Source: Rhytidiadelphus loreus
Taxonomy: Eukaryota; Streptophyta; Bryopsida; Hypnales; Hylocomiaceae
Assembly: GCA_947034895.1 (NCBI GenBank)
Contig: OX344765.1
Coordinates: forward strand, 20,465,001 to 20,529,000
Direction: 5' to 3'
Length of the DNA stretch: 64,000 nucleotides
In this document: piece by piece, positions 25,621 to 36,600 of the stretch
Layout: every line of letters begins with the position of its first letter
How positions within the stretch are numbered: the first letter of the stretch is position 1
Notes under the pieces: generated by a model
Told to the model about the DNA's origin: nothing
Databases searched by the model: none
The model's input: only the letters and a program-made list of their open reading frames with translations
Made by a program: the position numbers and the translations under genes

Positions 25621-28119
25621 TTACTTAGAGCCATTCTCAGTCTGCGTTTTCTTCACTTCAAGCAATTCGATGTTCAGATCAAAAGTCGCTCCAGGCTGCA
25701 AATGAACACAACGCACAAAATGATTAGATCAAGCCTGGAATTTGATCAAGACCTAGAATTGCAACAATCATTTCAATGGCAAGCTAGCAACTACAGGCGG
25801 AATTGTATCCCCGATACTAAGGACCCATTCAAAAAATAAATAAAAATTGCTAATCAAGACACAAAGAAAAAGGCAGTCTAATACAAAGTGACTGAACAAC
25901 ATGTCTACACGCGTACGTCCTTACTTACCGGAATCTCATTGAGGCCCCTTTGCCCGTAACCAAAATCGGGAGGAACAATCACAGTCCGCTGTACAAGGAT
26001 AAACAAGAGTAGGATATTAGCCCAAGTTAATACATACAAAGAATATGGATTCTCGGTCACAGTATTATCATCGCATCATTCAACGAAAGAATATACTGTT
26101 GAAATTCTGGGTCCTGATCAAAGTCCATACCTACACAAATTAGGTTGGGGAAAGACCACTGTACTTACTTTTCCACCTACACGCATGCCTTCTGTTATTG
26201 AATACAAGGCTGGAGGAGGCTTTGGTGAAGCCTGAGCAGAGAAGAGTCCGTTAGCATTTTCCACAAAGTCCCGTTTCCGCTCCCTACCGGGTTCAGCTCC
26301 CACGGTTAGCTCATACGGCTGCACAATCATGAAGTTATCAATGGTAGTTAGGGTTGGATAGTTAAAGAAACACAAGCTGAATTTTTGCTTACTTTGCTGA
26401 GTGGGCACACAGCAAGAGGAGCCGATCACAAGTTGATCATTTAAGTCAGGAAGTAGAGAAAAAAAGAGGGTCATGGGGCTCGAATCTACTTACCTCAGCA
26501 ATGGTTCGATTTCCAGCAAGAATTTTCGACTCTCTGCTTGAAACAGCTGTGATGCTGCGATAAACGCAATCGAAATGTACCTGACACAATACTTTTACCC
26601 AGACCAATCAGTTCCTGGACAAAAGTTTTCTGTGAACAACAGAGACAAGACAAGGTCATCTCGAGCATGATAGTTCTGCTCCAGCTGCTGCCAAGAAAAG
26701 AAATTAAAACACCCAAAAGAATGGTGCAGAGTCATGTCACAATATGTGATAAGCTTAGTGTTACGAGCTCCAGCTACATGATCACAAGGATTCTTAGGAA
26801 AGTCCAAGGTCCCTATCACAACAACAGAGTGAGCAACTAAAAAGAGAAATCAAAATACGGAAACAAAATCTACGGTTTAAACATCAGGGTGGTTATCTGT
26901 AAAGAACATACCATGACAGTTTCACCTCTCTCAGCAACTGTCCCTTTCCCTTGTTCCACATCATAGTACTTGAGTCCTGTGCCTGCTTGACGCCACACGA
27001 ACTGACTATGAAAATACTGAAACCCGTTCATTCGTGTAAGTAGATAACAACCGTGTTGGCCGCACATGAGTCTGATAAAGGAAAAATAGCAAACACATCC
27101 ATATACACCCAGAGCTTTTTCATATCACCTCTCAGACGGTATCCTCTGTTCTCTCACCAAACCCTAGGAAACAGACGTACCAGTTCAGAATTCTCTCTAT
27201 ACTCTCACAACCACACTCACAATCGCACTGTTCTATCCCAAACAAATGTCATAATAAGGAACTCGAAAAGTGTGAAAGGATTTCATGACTCCTGCAACCT
27301 AATTGCTTCTTTACATGTCGCTTTTTCATGCAACACTATCGATTGTCACAATATAACAGAAGTAACAAAACTCCATGTTACGAGATCTAGTGCAATTTGG
27401 GTGACACTAAAGAGGTCTGGGTGTACTCAAGCCCTCGCTACTACATGAACCGCATCCAGAGGTCTTCGTATAGTCATACAATTACAATACCAATGCAGAC
27501 AATGTAGGGTAATAATAATTCCCTTCTCAAGCAATTTGAACTCGTGAATGGTCGTGCAGAAGATAGATACGGCAAGGATGTTCAGGATACTTCAACAGCA
27601 GACTTTCGAGCACGAAAAGCAAGAACAGCACCAACAAAAGTCCGAAGAATCAGTGGATGATTGGACTACGATTCTCTCAAAATTCGTACCACTCGTTAAA
27701 TAATCGTCTGGAGAGATTTCCTTCCTGTTCCTCCGATCTCTCGCGAGCGCTTCGCCCCCTCCCGCAAACGTACCCAACACCGCAGCGCCGAAGAGAATCT
27801 CCCGACGACCTGGCATAGCCTCCTCCCAGGGAACTCCATAGCCAGAAGTCGTGCAAGCACCTTGCTCCTCACTCGAACAGCAACGAACGGAGCGCTCGAG
27901 GCCTACATTACGCTCAACTCCAATCCACAAAGACGAAGAAGAAGAAACACTGTCCACCACGGTGCACGAAAGAGGCGTTCTATCTGACGCAATGGCGCAC
28001 CAAATTGACTGGCGAAAATTACAAACGGCGCATTGCGAGGTAGGGCATCTGGACGACGTAGCAGTTGAGAGAAAATGGGACACAACAGGGAGGCGCGGCA
28101 GAGAAAGGACGGTCGCCAT
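25621..28119 (-). CDS. FKBP18: FKBP18-type thylakoid-lumen peptidyl-prolyl isomerase
   Basis: Six exons on the minus strand: 28119-27690, 26982-26912, 26580-26494, 26318-26169, 25988-25929, 25695-25621. All phases agree and give 290 residues, stop TAA. I chose the ATG at 28119 (MATVLSLPRLP, context GCCATGG). An in-frame ATG at 28218 would add 33 residues unlike a transit peptide. The N-terminus is a Ser/Ala-rich plastid transit peptide. Next comes a twin-arginine lumen signal GRREILFGAAVLG ending in ALA, then the FKBP domain: GLKYYDVEQGKG, VHFDCVYRS, PYELTVG, the FKBP18-type insertion KRDFVENANGLFSAQ, ITEGMRVGGK, VPPDFGYGQRG and PGATFDLNIELL. The usual FKBP KFDSS segment is replaced by TAVSSR, so catalytic strength may be low. 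Wording matches plant FKBP18 closely. The FKBP class and lumen targeting are clear; in vivo clients are not known to me. Confidence 0.93.
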
Positions 28120-28334
28120 GGCTAGCTCCGGCACGAAGACGGGAATTCGCCAAACCTCTGCGCAGTCGCAAGGAAGCGCGGATTGGATGAAAACATAAAG
28201 GAATACTACAGTATTCATCCAGAGCCATCATCATTATTTTCATCTAATTCTCATTCATCGATATCCTCGGTTTGAATGGTGTCCTGACTCCTCAAATCTC
28301 TTTCCAAGCAACCGCGTGTAAAGTCCTCTATACC

Positions 28335-28358
28335 TTAAGGTAGCAGCACCCATAAGCA
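28335..28358. repeat. Left terminal inverted repeat of the pogo-like element
   Basis: TTAAGGTAGCAGCACCC followed by ATAAGCA. It is the exact reverse complement of 32027-32050 over 24 bases. TA (28336-28337) or TTAA (28335-28338) may be the target duplication. Confidence 0.93.
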
Positions 28359-31300
28359 CATTTTTAAGCAATTGGGAGCATGAAAAGCAGTGGACTGAGC
28401 TTGAAAAAAATATAGTGAAGTAAAAAAGAGGTAAGGAAAATTATTGGCATGATTTTCAGAGTTCCAATCGCAAGTATGTGATCATGCGGATTTTTCAAAG
28501 TCATAAATAACTGAAAATGTAAAGTAGTGTGTAGGGGACACTAAAATAGATCATTCTTGAAGTCTTAGCTGGGACCATGTGCTCCAAATACTATCTAGAA
28601 TTGCTACCAAAATAGTAACATGCGGCAGTCATGGCCGTCAGAAAACATGCCAAAGTACCACGCTTAGGATACTGACAGGTCGTCAATGGTGGCGCACAGT
28701 CCGTTGCAACAAGTTGTCTCTGCGTTGGGAGTGGGTCTTTGGCCAAAATATTTGCACCCACCTGCAACATTAAGCAACCCCACCACCGAAGCTTGACTTC
28801 CCGGCATCCAATGCCCACATACCCTGTAGACACCCAGTTGGGACCCCAGCATCGAGAACCACAAGCCCAACGTCGAGGACCACGAGCCCAGCATCCCCAT
28901 TCACGACCCCAACACCGAAGACCAGGGACCCACCCTCCACCATGTCAAGCTTGCATCTTGTCGCTACTGCGACCCCGCCTGTCAAGGGAGAGCCGTTGCA
29001 CCCGCCGTTGGAAGCGCCGATGGAGCTCGGGGGGGTGCTGCGCTTCCCAAAAGCCCGGTGGTAATCTGACTTCCGCTCCCTCCATTGTTATTTCGTCGTT
29101 GCCTGACCTGCAACTCCAAATTCTTCCGCGCTCGTTCTGCTGCTTTCCGAGCGCGCTCTCGTTCTCGATCTGCTTTTTTTTGTTCGGCTTGAATTCGGCG
29201 CATGATCTTCTCGGCTTCCTTCCGTGTCTTCTCTTGTTCTCGTTCGGCCTTCCTCTGCTCAGCTTGCGTCTTGCGTTCTTCTCGTTCCTTGGCTACTGCT
29301 TCTTTTTTGGCAGCTTTTGCCGTCATGGCCTCAATGTAGTCGTCCGACGTCATCAAGATTGATTTTGAATAATCGATGAGAGGCTCTTGCATTGGAGTTC
29401 TGCGCCTGTTAGTTTCGACTCGCGGCAAGGGGAAGAGATTTCGATGGGCAGAGCTGCCTCCTCCCTCTCCGTCGCTTTCGGTGCTACTGTCGCCGCGGGA
29501 GACCTCCGACCCTGGCTCTGACTCCACGAAAAACTGTGGTGCAACTTCCTGCGTTTCGGGAATACAATCTTGTTGTTGCGGCTGTGGACTACCCGGTGAT
29601 GCATCCTCCTGCTCCTCTTCGTCTACATCGTCTTGTGCACAAGCTTCAACATAACATTCACTTGGAGCCATGTGCAGATCCATCGCTGTTGGTCGGAGGG
29701 GCCAAATCCCTGTGGCCGAAAATCCCTTAGTGATTTTTGATGCTGTGAGTGCCCTGCTGAACGCCATGGACACCCATTCCGCAAGTTCTTCTTTTCTTGC
29801 CCCTCTTCCTTTGTTTTGAATGCTCCACTTATCTCTGAAATTTCTGAATGCTACTTTAAAAGGCTTGAAAACACTGACGTCAAGTGGTTGCAACCTGTGG
29901 CTAGTGTGGCTAGGAAGCGTGATTATATCAAGGCCTGCTGATTTGGCCTTTTGCACCACTTCAAGTGTTACATGCGAGCCGTGGCCATCTAGAACCAACA
30001 GGTGTCTATTTTCTTCTGAGATACCATACCTCTCTTGCACTATGGTAATGAAATGAGTGATCCATGCAGAAAATAGGAAACCCGTCATCCAACCGTTTGG
30101 CTGCATTGCCATGCAAGCCTTGGGTTCGCAGTTCACAATGTAGTTCCTTACCTTTCGTTTACCTTTAAAAATATAAAAATTTGGAATGTGTTGTCCTGCT
30201 GCATTCACACATGAGAGGACTGTGAGGTGCTCTTTGCTATTTGGAATTATTGTGTGCACAGATCTACTCCCACGTCTTGCAAAAACGAGAGTCCCTCCTC
30301 CACTCCTCCCTGCTTGGGCTCCTGTTTCATCAGCATTCCAGATGTGAGAGGGTAAGTAGCCATTGTGGTCATATGCTCTTTGTAGGTTGTCATAGAAGGA
30401 TGCAACACTACTGGGATTTAAACCCCTTGCACGGCCTTCCTCCAACCCTTGTGGAGATCTCAAGGTGAGTTCTGGGTGACGGTTTCTAAACCATCTCAAC
30501 CATCCGCGTCCAGGGATGCCGTCCTTGAATGGCGTCCATCGTTCTTGTGTAATTTCAGCCACCTTCCTCCTCAGCTCTAGAATAGAAATTGAATGTGCAT
30601 GGTCTTGCATTTCCAACATCCATTTCACAAGTGCTGATTCTTCTTCCACTGAGAGGACGCCTTGACGCCCCTTCTTTCGCTTCATTACCCTCCCGTAAAG
30701 GTGGTCTCTAAGGGAGGACTGAGGAATCTCGAAATTCCTTGCCGCAACAGCAACTGTGCAGCCAGCATCAACTGCGGCCACTGCAGCAGCGAGTTGGGAG
30801 TCGGACCACCCCCCTGTTCGACACCTCTTCAGACTGTGGATCGGAGTTGGGCTTCGAGGCTCACCTTCTGCAACTGAAGCCATGCAGGTGGTCGGCGGTG
30901 CTGAAGCCCTCCGTCGCACTCCTCTTCTCGCGCTTGCAGGAACGTCACCTGGGTCGGAGTCGACCCCACAGCTCTCCATTTCGATCCTTGCAGCAGTTCC
31001 GCGCCCACCATCTGGACTGCATCCTCCGCCTTGTCCAGTTCCCCGCCAGTCGTAGAAGCCTGAAGATCTAGGTAGCGTTGCCACGGGTCTGTTGATTTGA
31101 CGATGCAAGTTCATTTCTTGAATGTTGTGGTGTTGTTGAAAGGGAGACCATGCCGCTACACTTCTCCCAAGTCCATATTGCAGTTCCGTAACCCATGTTT
31201 CAGGTACCATGTCGTCTTGAGTATCTTCACTATAATGTTCAGCTGGTCGACTAGCAGAAGACATCGGTAACTAAATGGTCACTCCTTACTGCAGACACTG

Positions 31301-32047
31301 ATCAATGAATTCACAAACGAATGTTTTGAAATCGCAGAGTAATCCCAAACTGATTTTCCCAAATCTCACTGTATAGAGCTGAAGCTTACACCCAAGTCCA
31401 CATGAACTTGTCTCTCAGAAAGTTAATCGCTCTTCCATGCACTGAAAATTCAAGAAAATTCATTCTAAGTCTCCCATGCACTGGAGTTGCCGCTCAAACT
31501 CTGAGGCTTCAGGGACTGCCTGTAACTTAATGAACGAGTTGCTGATGCCGTTAATCAATAACCGATGCTTTTAATCAACCAACCGCTACACCTGTTAGTT
31601 TAAACCACAGACTTTAATTTCCTAAACCACCACTTGTGGATGCTTACTTCGATGCTTGTTAATATCCATTCGCCACTTTGCCATGCAAATAATGACGGGA
31701 ATGGCATGTAATACTGACAGGGTGCGTCCCATATCTGCCTCCATTTGGCCCCTGATCATTACAGATTGTTCATTTAAATGTTATTAAGAGCCCCCATGGC
31801 CACTAGCAAATTGAATTTAACCGCCTCCCCATTCACCTTCCTATTTTTTTCATTGATTTAGTGCAGTACTAAGATCCGTCATTCAACTACCTTATCTCCG
31901 AATCCCCTGACACCATAACCCGATGCATAGTGCACCCATCACCATAATTTTTCCTGTGCTGCCAGTCATGGGATCTTGAACCACGGATATGGATACATAA
32001 ATAGGTCACGCCCATAGAGACAGTCATGCTTATGGGTGCTGCTACCT
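28338..32047 (-). mobile_element. Complete pogo/Tigger-like (Tc1/mariner) DNA transposon
   Basis: 3.7-kb element with perfect inverted termini beginning AGGTAGCAGCACCC, flanked by TA on both sides (28336-28337 and 32048-32049). Reading the duplication as TTAA also fits the bases, but TA is what this transposase family makes. It contains one uninterrupted transposase frame on the minus strand. Coding GC is far higher than in the surrounding DNA. The non-transposase parts (28359-28981 and 31265-32026) hold no other gene; 28800-28935 has degenerate short repeats around CCCAGCATC/CCACGAGCC. It lies between the FKBP18 start and the AT-rich region. Confidence 0.9.
28982..31264 (-). CDS. pogo/Tigger-type DDE transposase, intact
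   Basis: Single 760-residue frame. Around residues 150-195 is a psq-type helix-turn-helix (GGWSDSQLAAAVAAV, VAARNFEIPQSSLRDHL). A CENP-B/Tc5-like DNA-binding domain follows at about 205-270, ending GWLRWFRNRHPELTLRSP. The DDE_1 catalytic domain covers about 300-480, with the three acidic residues in NADETG, LDGHGSH and RLQPLD; 35 residues separate the last two. The C-terminus (about 640-725) is a highly charged K/E/R coiled coil, preceded by an acidic and glutamine-rich linker. The roughly 100-residue N-terminal extension has no recognised domain. There are no stops, frameshifts or missing catalytic residues. It could be a working transposase or a recently inserted copy. Domestication is less likely because perfect termini persist. 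Confidence 0.92.
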   Translation of the reverse strand: MSSASRPAEHYSEDTQDDMVPETWVTELQYGLGRSVAAWSPFQQHHNIQEMNLHRQINRPVATLPRSSGFYDWRGTGQGGGCSPDGGRGTAARIEMESCGVDSDPGDVPASARRGVRRRASAPPTTCMASVAEGEPRSPTPIHSLKRCRTGGWSDSQLAAAVAAVDAGCTVAVAARNFEIPQSSLRDHLYGRVMKRKKGRQGVLSVEEESALVKWMLEMQDHAHSISILELRRKVAEITQERWTPFKDGIPGRGWLRWFRNRHPELTLRSPQGLEEGRARGLNPSSVASFYDNLQRAYDHNGYLPSHIWNADETGAQAGRSGGGTLVFARRGSRSVHTIIPNSKEHLTVLSCVNAAGQHIPNFYIFKGKRKVRNYIVNCEPKACMAMQPNGWMTGFLFSAWITHFITIVQERYGISEENRHLLVLDGHGSHVTLEVVQKAKSAGLDIITLPSHTSHRLQPLDVSVFKPFKVAFRNFRDKWSIQNKGRGARKEELAEWVSMAFSRALTASKITKGFSATGIWPLRPTAMDLHMAPSECYVEACAQDDVDEEEQEDASPGSPQPQQQDCIPETQEVAPQFFVESEPGSEVSRGDSSTESDGEGGGSSAHRNLFPLPRVETNRRRTPMQEPLIDYSKSILMTSDDYIEAMTAKAAKKEAVAKEREERKTQAEQRKAEREQEKTRKEAEKIMRRIQAEQKKADRERERARKAAERARKNLELQVRQRRNNNGGSGSQITTGLLGSAAPPRAPSALPTAGATALP

Positions 32048-32050
32048 TAA
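32027..32050. repeat. Right terminal inverted repeat of the pogo-like element
   Basis: TGCTTATGGGTGCTGCTACC followed by TTAA. It is the exact reverse complement of 28335-28358 over 24 bases. Confidence 0.93.
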
Positions 32051-32251
32051 ATGAGGTTTTTGGTTTGGTTAGATCTCCACAACCATGCAACCCCTATCAC
32101 ATTCTTCGTATAGTTAGAAAGTTTTCTGCAATGAGGGGTGCACGGACTTTGTTTTGTAGTATTGTGATTCATAGAAGAAAAGATATTGAAGTTTGAAGTT
32201 TTTATGATTTAAAAAATTAGAAAATAATTTCTATTTCTATTTTAGGGTTTA

Positions 32252-32478
32252 GGGTTGTTTCCATTGTTGGGAACCATCCTTGTGTAGTCAAAATATAATA
32301 ATATTAAAATATAAAATATAAAATAAACTTTTATTTTAAATAATAATAATTAATTTTAATAAAACCTATATTAATTAATTACATATGTCGTGGCATTTGC
32401 ATGGCCACGTTAGAGTAGTGTTTTATAGAGTGTTCCTAGAGTTTCCATATTCCGGGAACTCATAGTCTCCCGGAACAC
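32252..32478 (+). repeat. Hairpin-bearing repeat family, copy B
   Basis: Starts AGGGTTGTTTCCATTG, then TTGGGAACCA, an AT-rich middle, and a central hairpin CGTGGC (32389-32394) with GCCACG (32404-32409). It closes with a hairpin opening GTGTTCC (about 32430) and closing GGAACAC (ending 32478), with CGGGAACTC inside. The order of parts matches copy C and the minus strand of copy A. Confidence 0.55.
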
Positions 32479-33048
32479 AATCTCTTCTAATGATTGTAAT
32501 GAGACCATTCTTAGCTATCTAAAATGGACAAAATGTCTAGAATGGACTTTCCTACTTTGATATATACAAGTATTAAAATTTAGATTCTAATTTTGAGGCA
32601 AAAAATTGGGATGGTAAAAGTAAAGTAGACCAAATTATGAAATTTGGTCACTATAAATATTAATTACTCTCTATTTGCATACAAAGCAACAAAAAAATGA
32701 CTAGTGTGGAATCATCTTAAATAATTTGGCATGCTTTAAAATAATTGAGTATAATCTTAGAGCTAGAAAGTTTGAGCCATTCAATTATTGTAAAATTTAA
32801 AGGGAAAAAAATCTCAACTGTTAGATTCAAAAAGAACATGTAAAATGTTATTCAAATTTTATGTTTGATTTTCCATGACAAGAACTTTTTTATCACTTTA
32901 ATTGAAAGCTTGTTAAGATGTGCATTATTTTACATAGTTCTAGATTGTAGCTCTCAAATTGGCAATCAAATCATAATCAAGGAAGATGAATTTAAACCCA
33001 ACTCGCACAAACAATTGAATTGAAAAACAGCTTGCTTGCACTAACAAT

Positions 33049-33270
33049 GCTAGCTTGTGAGCCTAAAAATAGGAGCTTATGAGCTTTAAACCTTGGTATA
33101 AGTAGGTACCCAATAACTATAAAAGGTGCATGTAATACAAGTACCTAAAACATACGCACCTATAATATAGGTATCCTATAACCATAGAAGGTGCTAATAA
33201 TATAGGTTCCTATAATATAAATGCCTAGGCTCCTAAATTTGTAGGCTTAAAATCCTAGGCTCACATGCTA
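33049..33270. mobile_element. MITE-like element, GCTAGC-ended family, copy 2
   Basis: Left end GCTAGCTTGTGAGCCTA and right end TAGGCTCACATGCTA match those of the copy at 23466-23734. Internal CTATAATATAGGTACC-like units are shared too, so this is a dispersed family rather than a chance inverted repeat. It lies between hairpin repeats B and C. No coding sequence. Confidence 0.7.
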
Positions 33271-33429
33271 ATAATCCTCTACTAGGTCTCACATTTGGTT
33301 TGAAATTTAATCAAGCTTCCTTTTGAATATTAATTTCAAAATATAAAAATCAATTATAACTTTATTAGGTTGATTTGAGTTCTAATGCTTTATGTAAGTA
33401 TCATCATTAGATGTTTTCAACCACCATGG

Positions 33430-33638
33430 AGGGCCGTTTCAATTTGGTTCTCTATGTTGGGAACCAACCATTCCTGTTCAGAATCAAAAATCAATTAGAA
33501 AGTAAAAAAATTAAATATTAAATATTAAATATTAAAATAAAAAATAAATTATTATATGACATGTTAGTCTCTTAACCACGTCAACAGGTTGCTATGGCTA
33601 AGTTCCCACAATTTGGAAACTTGAGGGAATTCACAGCC
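33430..33638 (+). repeat. Hairpin-bearing repeat family, copy C
   Basis: Starts GGGCCGTTTCAATTTGG and contains TTGGGAACCA, then (TAAATAT)-rich DNA. A central imperfect hairpin follows at about 33557-33582 (TGACATGTTAG, TCTC, TTAACCACGTCA). A closing hairpin opens GGCTAAGTTCCC and closes GGGAATTCACAGCC. The central part aligns with copy A (minus strand) on TGAC-TG, GTCTCT and CCA-GTCA. Confidence 0.55.
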
Positions 33639-36600
33639 TTGTAGACTAGTTGAATTTCATCTAATGAAATTTTATAAGACCTAATATAAATTGATCACAA
33701 ATTAGTCTTTTAAAACCCTATATAATGAATTTGGCCAAAAACAAAATGAGTATTCAAGTTGAATATTTAAACTCAATTGCAACTTGAAGTAAACTCAATT
33801 CAATTGTATTCAAATACATAATTATATGTTAAAATTTTCAAACTCTATTAGAATTTTCATTTCAATTATGCGAGTGGAGGAGGGCGCATTAATTTTTTTC
33901 CTACATCTTAACTACTAAATTACTTGAGTAAAAATACCAATCCTAAATATAGCAAAAGATCTCATTTTATAAATTCAAATATCTTTTTTGCACCAAAGAG
34001 GAGAGATAATACAACCAAAAAACACCAATGAGACTTGTGGTTTTGCATTGTCATAGACACCTAAAGTTTGTTACCAAATCTATCCATCATCCTTTGATTT
34101 TATAATAAATATATGCATTACTAATCCAATCGAATGTTATCAAGCTAGTAGTCAACTTACCAAAAAAATTATTATTATTATTTATCTTGAACCTTTTTTT
34201 TTTCTTTGCCAATTTAAAGCTATTATAATGGCTAAAATTACATATATTGAGATTATATAGTTTTAAACTTTTGTTCAATGAGAGAAATTAGTAAAAGCTT
34301 AATGAGTAGAGAAGGCCTCTTGCCCTTGTCATATAGAAGCAAAGGGAGTATGTGGTAATTCAAAAAACATCTTCTAGGCTTTATCAATAAAATACTTTGC
34401 TGAAGAATGTAAGTTTTTTGGTAACAATTCATTTGAACTAGCTAAATTGACATCTAGGATATTTATCAATTGTAGCCATTTAATTCACTGTAAAACTCCC
34501 CCCCTCTTCATTGCTATTAAATTTCAGTGCACTTAATACAAATGCTACCACTACCATTTGTGAAGGAAATTTTTAGACGGCCAAGATTTTATAATTTTTG
34601 TAGTTAGAAGTTGGGTATATAGTCATAATAGATTCAACAAGGTTCAAATTTGGCATCACAATCTATAGACCATCAAAACTTAAGTGCAAGTGTACAATAT
34701 GGATTAGAAACATGTCAATTTTTTTTACATGAATGCATAATCAAGTCAAAAATTAGCTATTACTTTTATTCACTTACCACTTTTAAATTGCTCAAGTTAG
34801 GAAAATGAACAATGTTAATAATTTTAAATGTTGTGAATTAAAATAATAAGGAATGAAAGGAACATGGAGCTTTTCTAATTTTCTTCTTCAAAATTGTCTA
34901 TAGTTTAGCTTAACTAAGAGCACAAGATTTTAGGAAGCATAAAATGTTTATCTATATGAATCATCAAGTTGAATATCATAGAAGAAAAATATGATTGGCG
35001 AAAAGTATTTTGAAAAGACAAGCCAACTTTTTTGAAAAATAATTTTTTGTATAAAATATAAAAATTTAGTAAACAATCCTATTTTTAACAAATTCAAACC
35101 TTATCATTCTTAAAATATTTGTTATTTGACATGGATGTGTTGTCTACCTACAAATTTCAAACAATTCATATTTGGTAACAAAATAAAAATATCAAATTTT
35201 AGAAGAGAATCAAAACTAAAATTATGCTGGATGAAAACAATGTCCTAGTACATAATATTACATAAAAGAAAAAATCTTGATGGCTTTGTTTTACAATAAA
35301 TAATACAAGTTTTAGTACTAGCTATATATCTCTATTGTAGGGATTGTGTCATTATTTATAATTGCCATTTTTTTAGTGAGTTAGAATCTACATCACATGA
35401 CTTTAAATATACTTTTCATTTGTAATTTCTATAGGATTCATTAAATTTCAATTAAAAACTACTGTTTTTAATTCCAACTATAGTAAATTTTGGTTATTAA
35501 AATATATAATATTTTAATATGTGATATCGTTAATTAATTTTCTTTAGTATCCATTAAAAAGATCTTTATAATTTGATTGTTCAACCCAAAAGTTTGAAAA
35601 AACTCAACATCAATTGTATTAATGTTTTTTGATTTATAATAAATATGAAACTTTATCAATCAATTATGTAAGACTAAAATAAGCTTGATAGTGGTAATTT
35701 TACTTGAAGGTCATAGTCAATTCTTTAAAGACTAAACATTCAAATTTTAAACAATGGATGAATGCAAATATATCCTATATATAATAGTTATTGATTTTTT
35801 CATCCATCTATTACGTGTTTGTAGATTTTTGTGTTAGTTATCTCACATTTGAATAATACACATTTTCATAACTTTTCTTTATAAACATTATGTAGTTCAA
35901 GGGTTTAAGTTTGTTTGACCTTTGAAAGTAACTTTTAAAATTCAAAATGACCCTTCTAAAACAACTCAAATGAACAAATTAAATTAAATTAAAAAAATAA
36001 AAGTATTCAATTTATAATTGAATTCATAATTAATTATAGAAAAAACTTTCAATTCCTTGGTTCCAAATTTGATTGAAAATGATAGACTAGTATAGTAGTA
36101 GATATAACCATATAGATATGATATATAGATCACATTTTACAACTTTTGTTTAAAATCCATCATTGGATCATTATTCTAAGTTGTATTTTGTAATACATCT
36201 TCACAATTTTAAAAATCTTAACCATCTTTAGGTCTTTATAAAGATAAAGAAGTGTTATATGTATATTATATAATATTTTTGTAAATAATGCCTTTTTGCT
36301 TTAGGGTCTTCATCTTGTATAGAATTCTTTATAATGTTTGTTTTGCTGGTGGAAAAAGAAAAAAATCAAAGTTCTTTGTGTACATAGATTTCTTTAATAT
36401 TTAAAAATAAACAAGATTTATTGTATTTTATTTTTTGCTACCTAATTTCAGACACAAAAAAAAAATTCCTATGACATTTGACTCAAAAACTGGGATTCTA
36501 CAAAATTTGGACCTCCTATAGAATTTTATTTCATGCACATTCATCTAAAAAGATTATAAAAAATAGGGCATTTTCTAAAATTGAAACTACCTAATTTAAA

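Noticed and set aside
27053..27448. Plus-strand 131-codon open frame
   Set aside because: Lies in intron 1 of FKBP18 on the opposite strand, has no family resemblance or start context.
28739..29362. Plus-strand 207-codon open frame
   Set aside because: Antisense shadow of the transposase 3' part and its downstream GC-rich repeats; low-complexity composition.
32243..32257. TTTAGGG motifs as interstitial telomere
   Set aside because: Only about two units here (similarly near 9803 and 56250); far too short for a telomeric tract, common in plant DNA.
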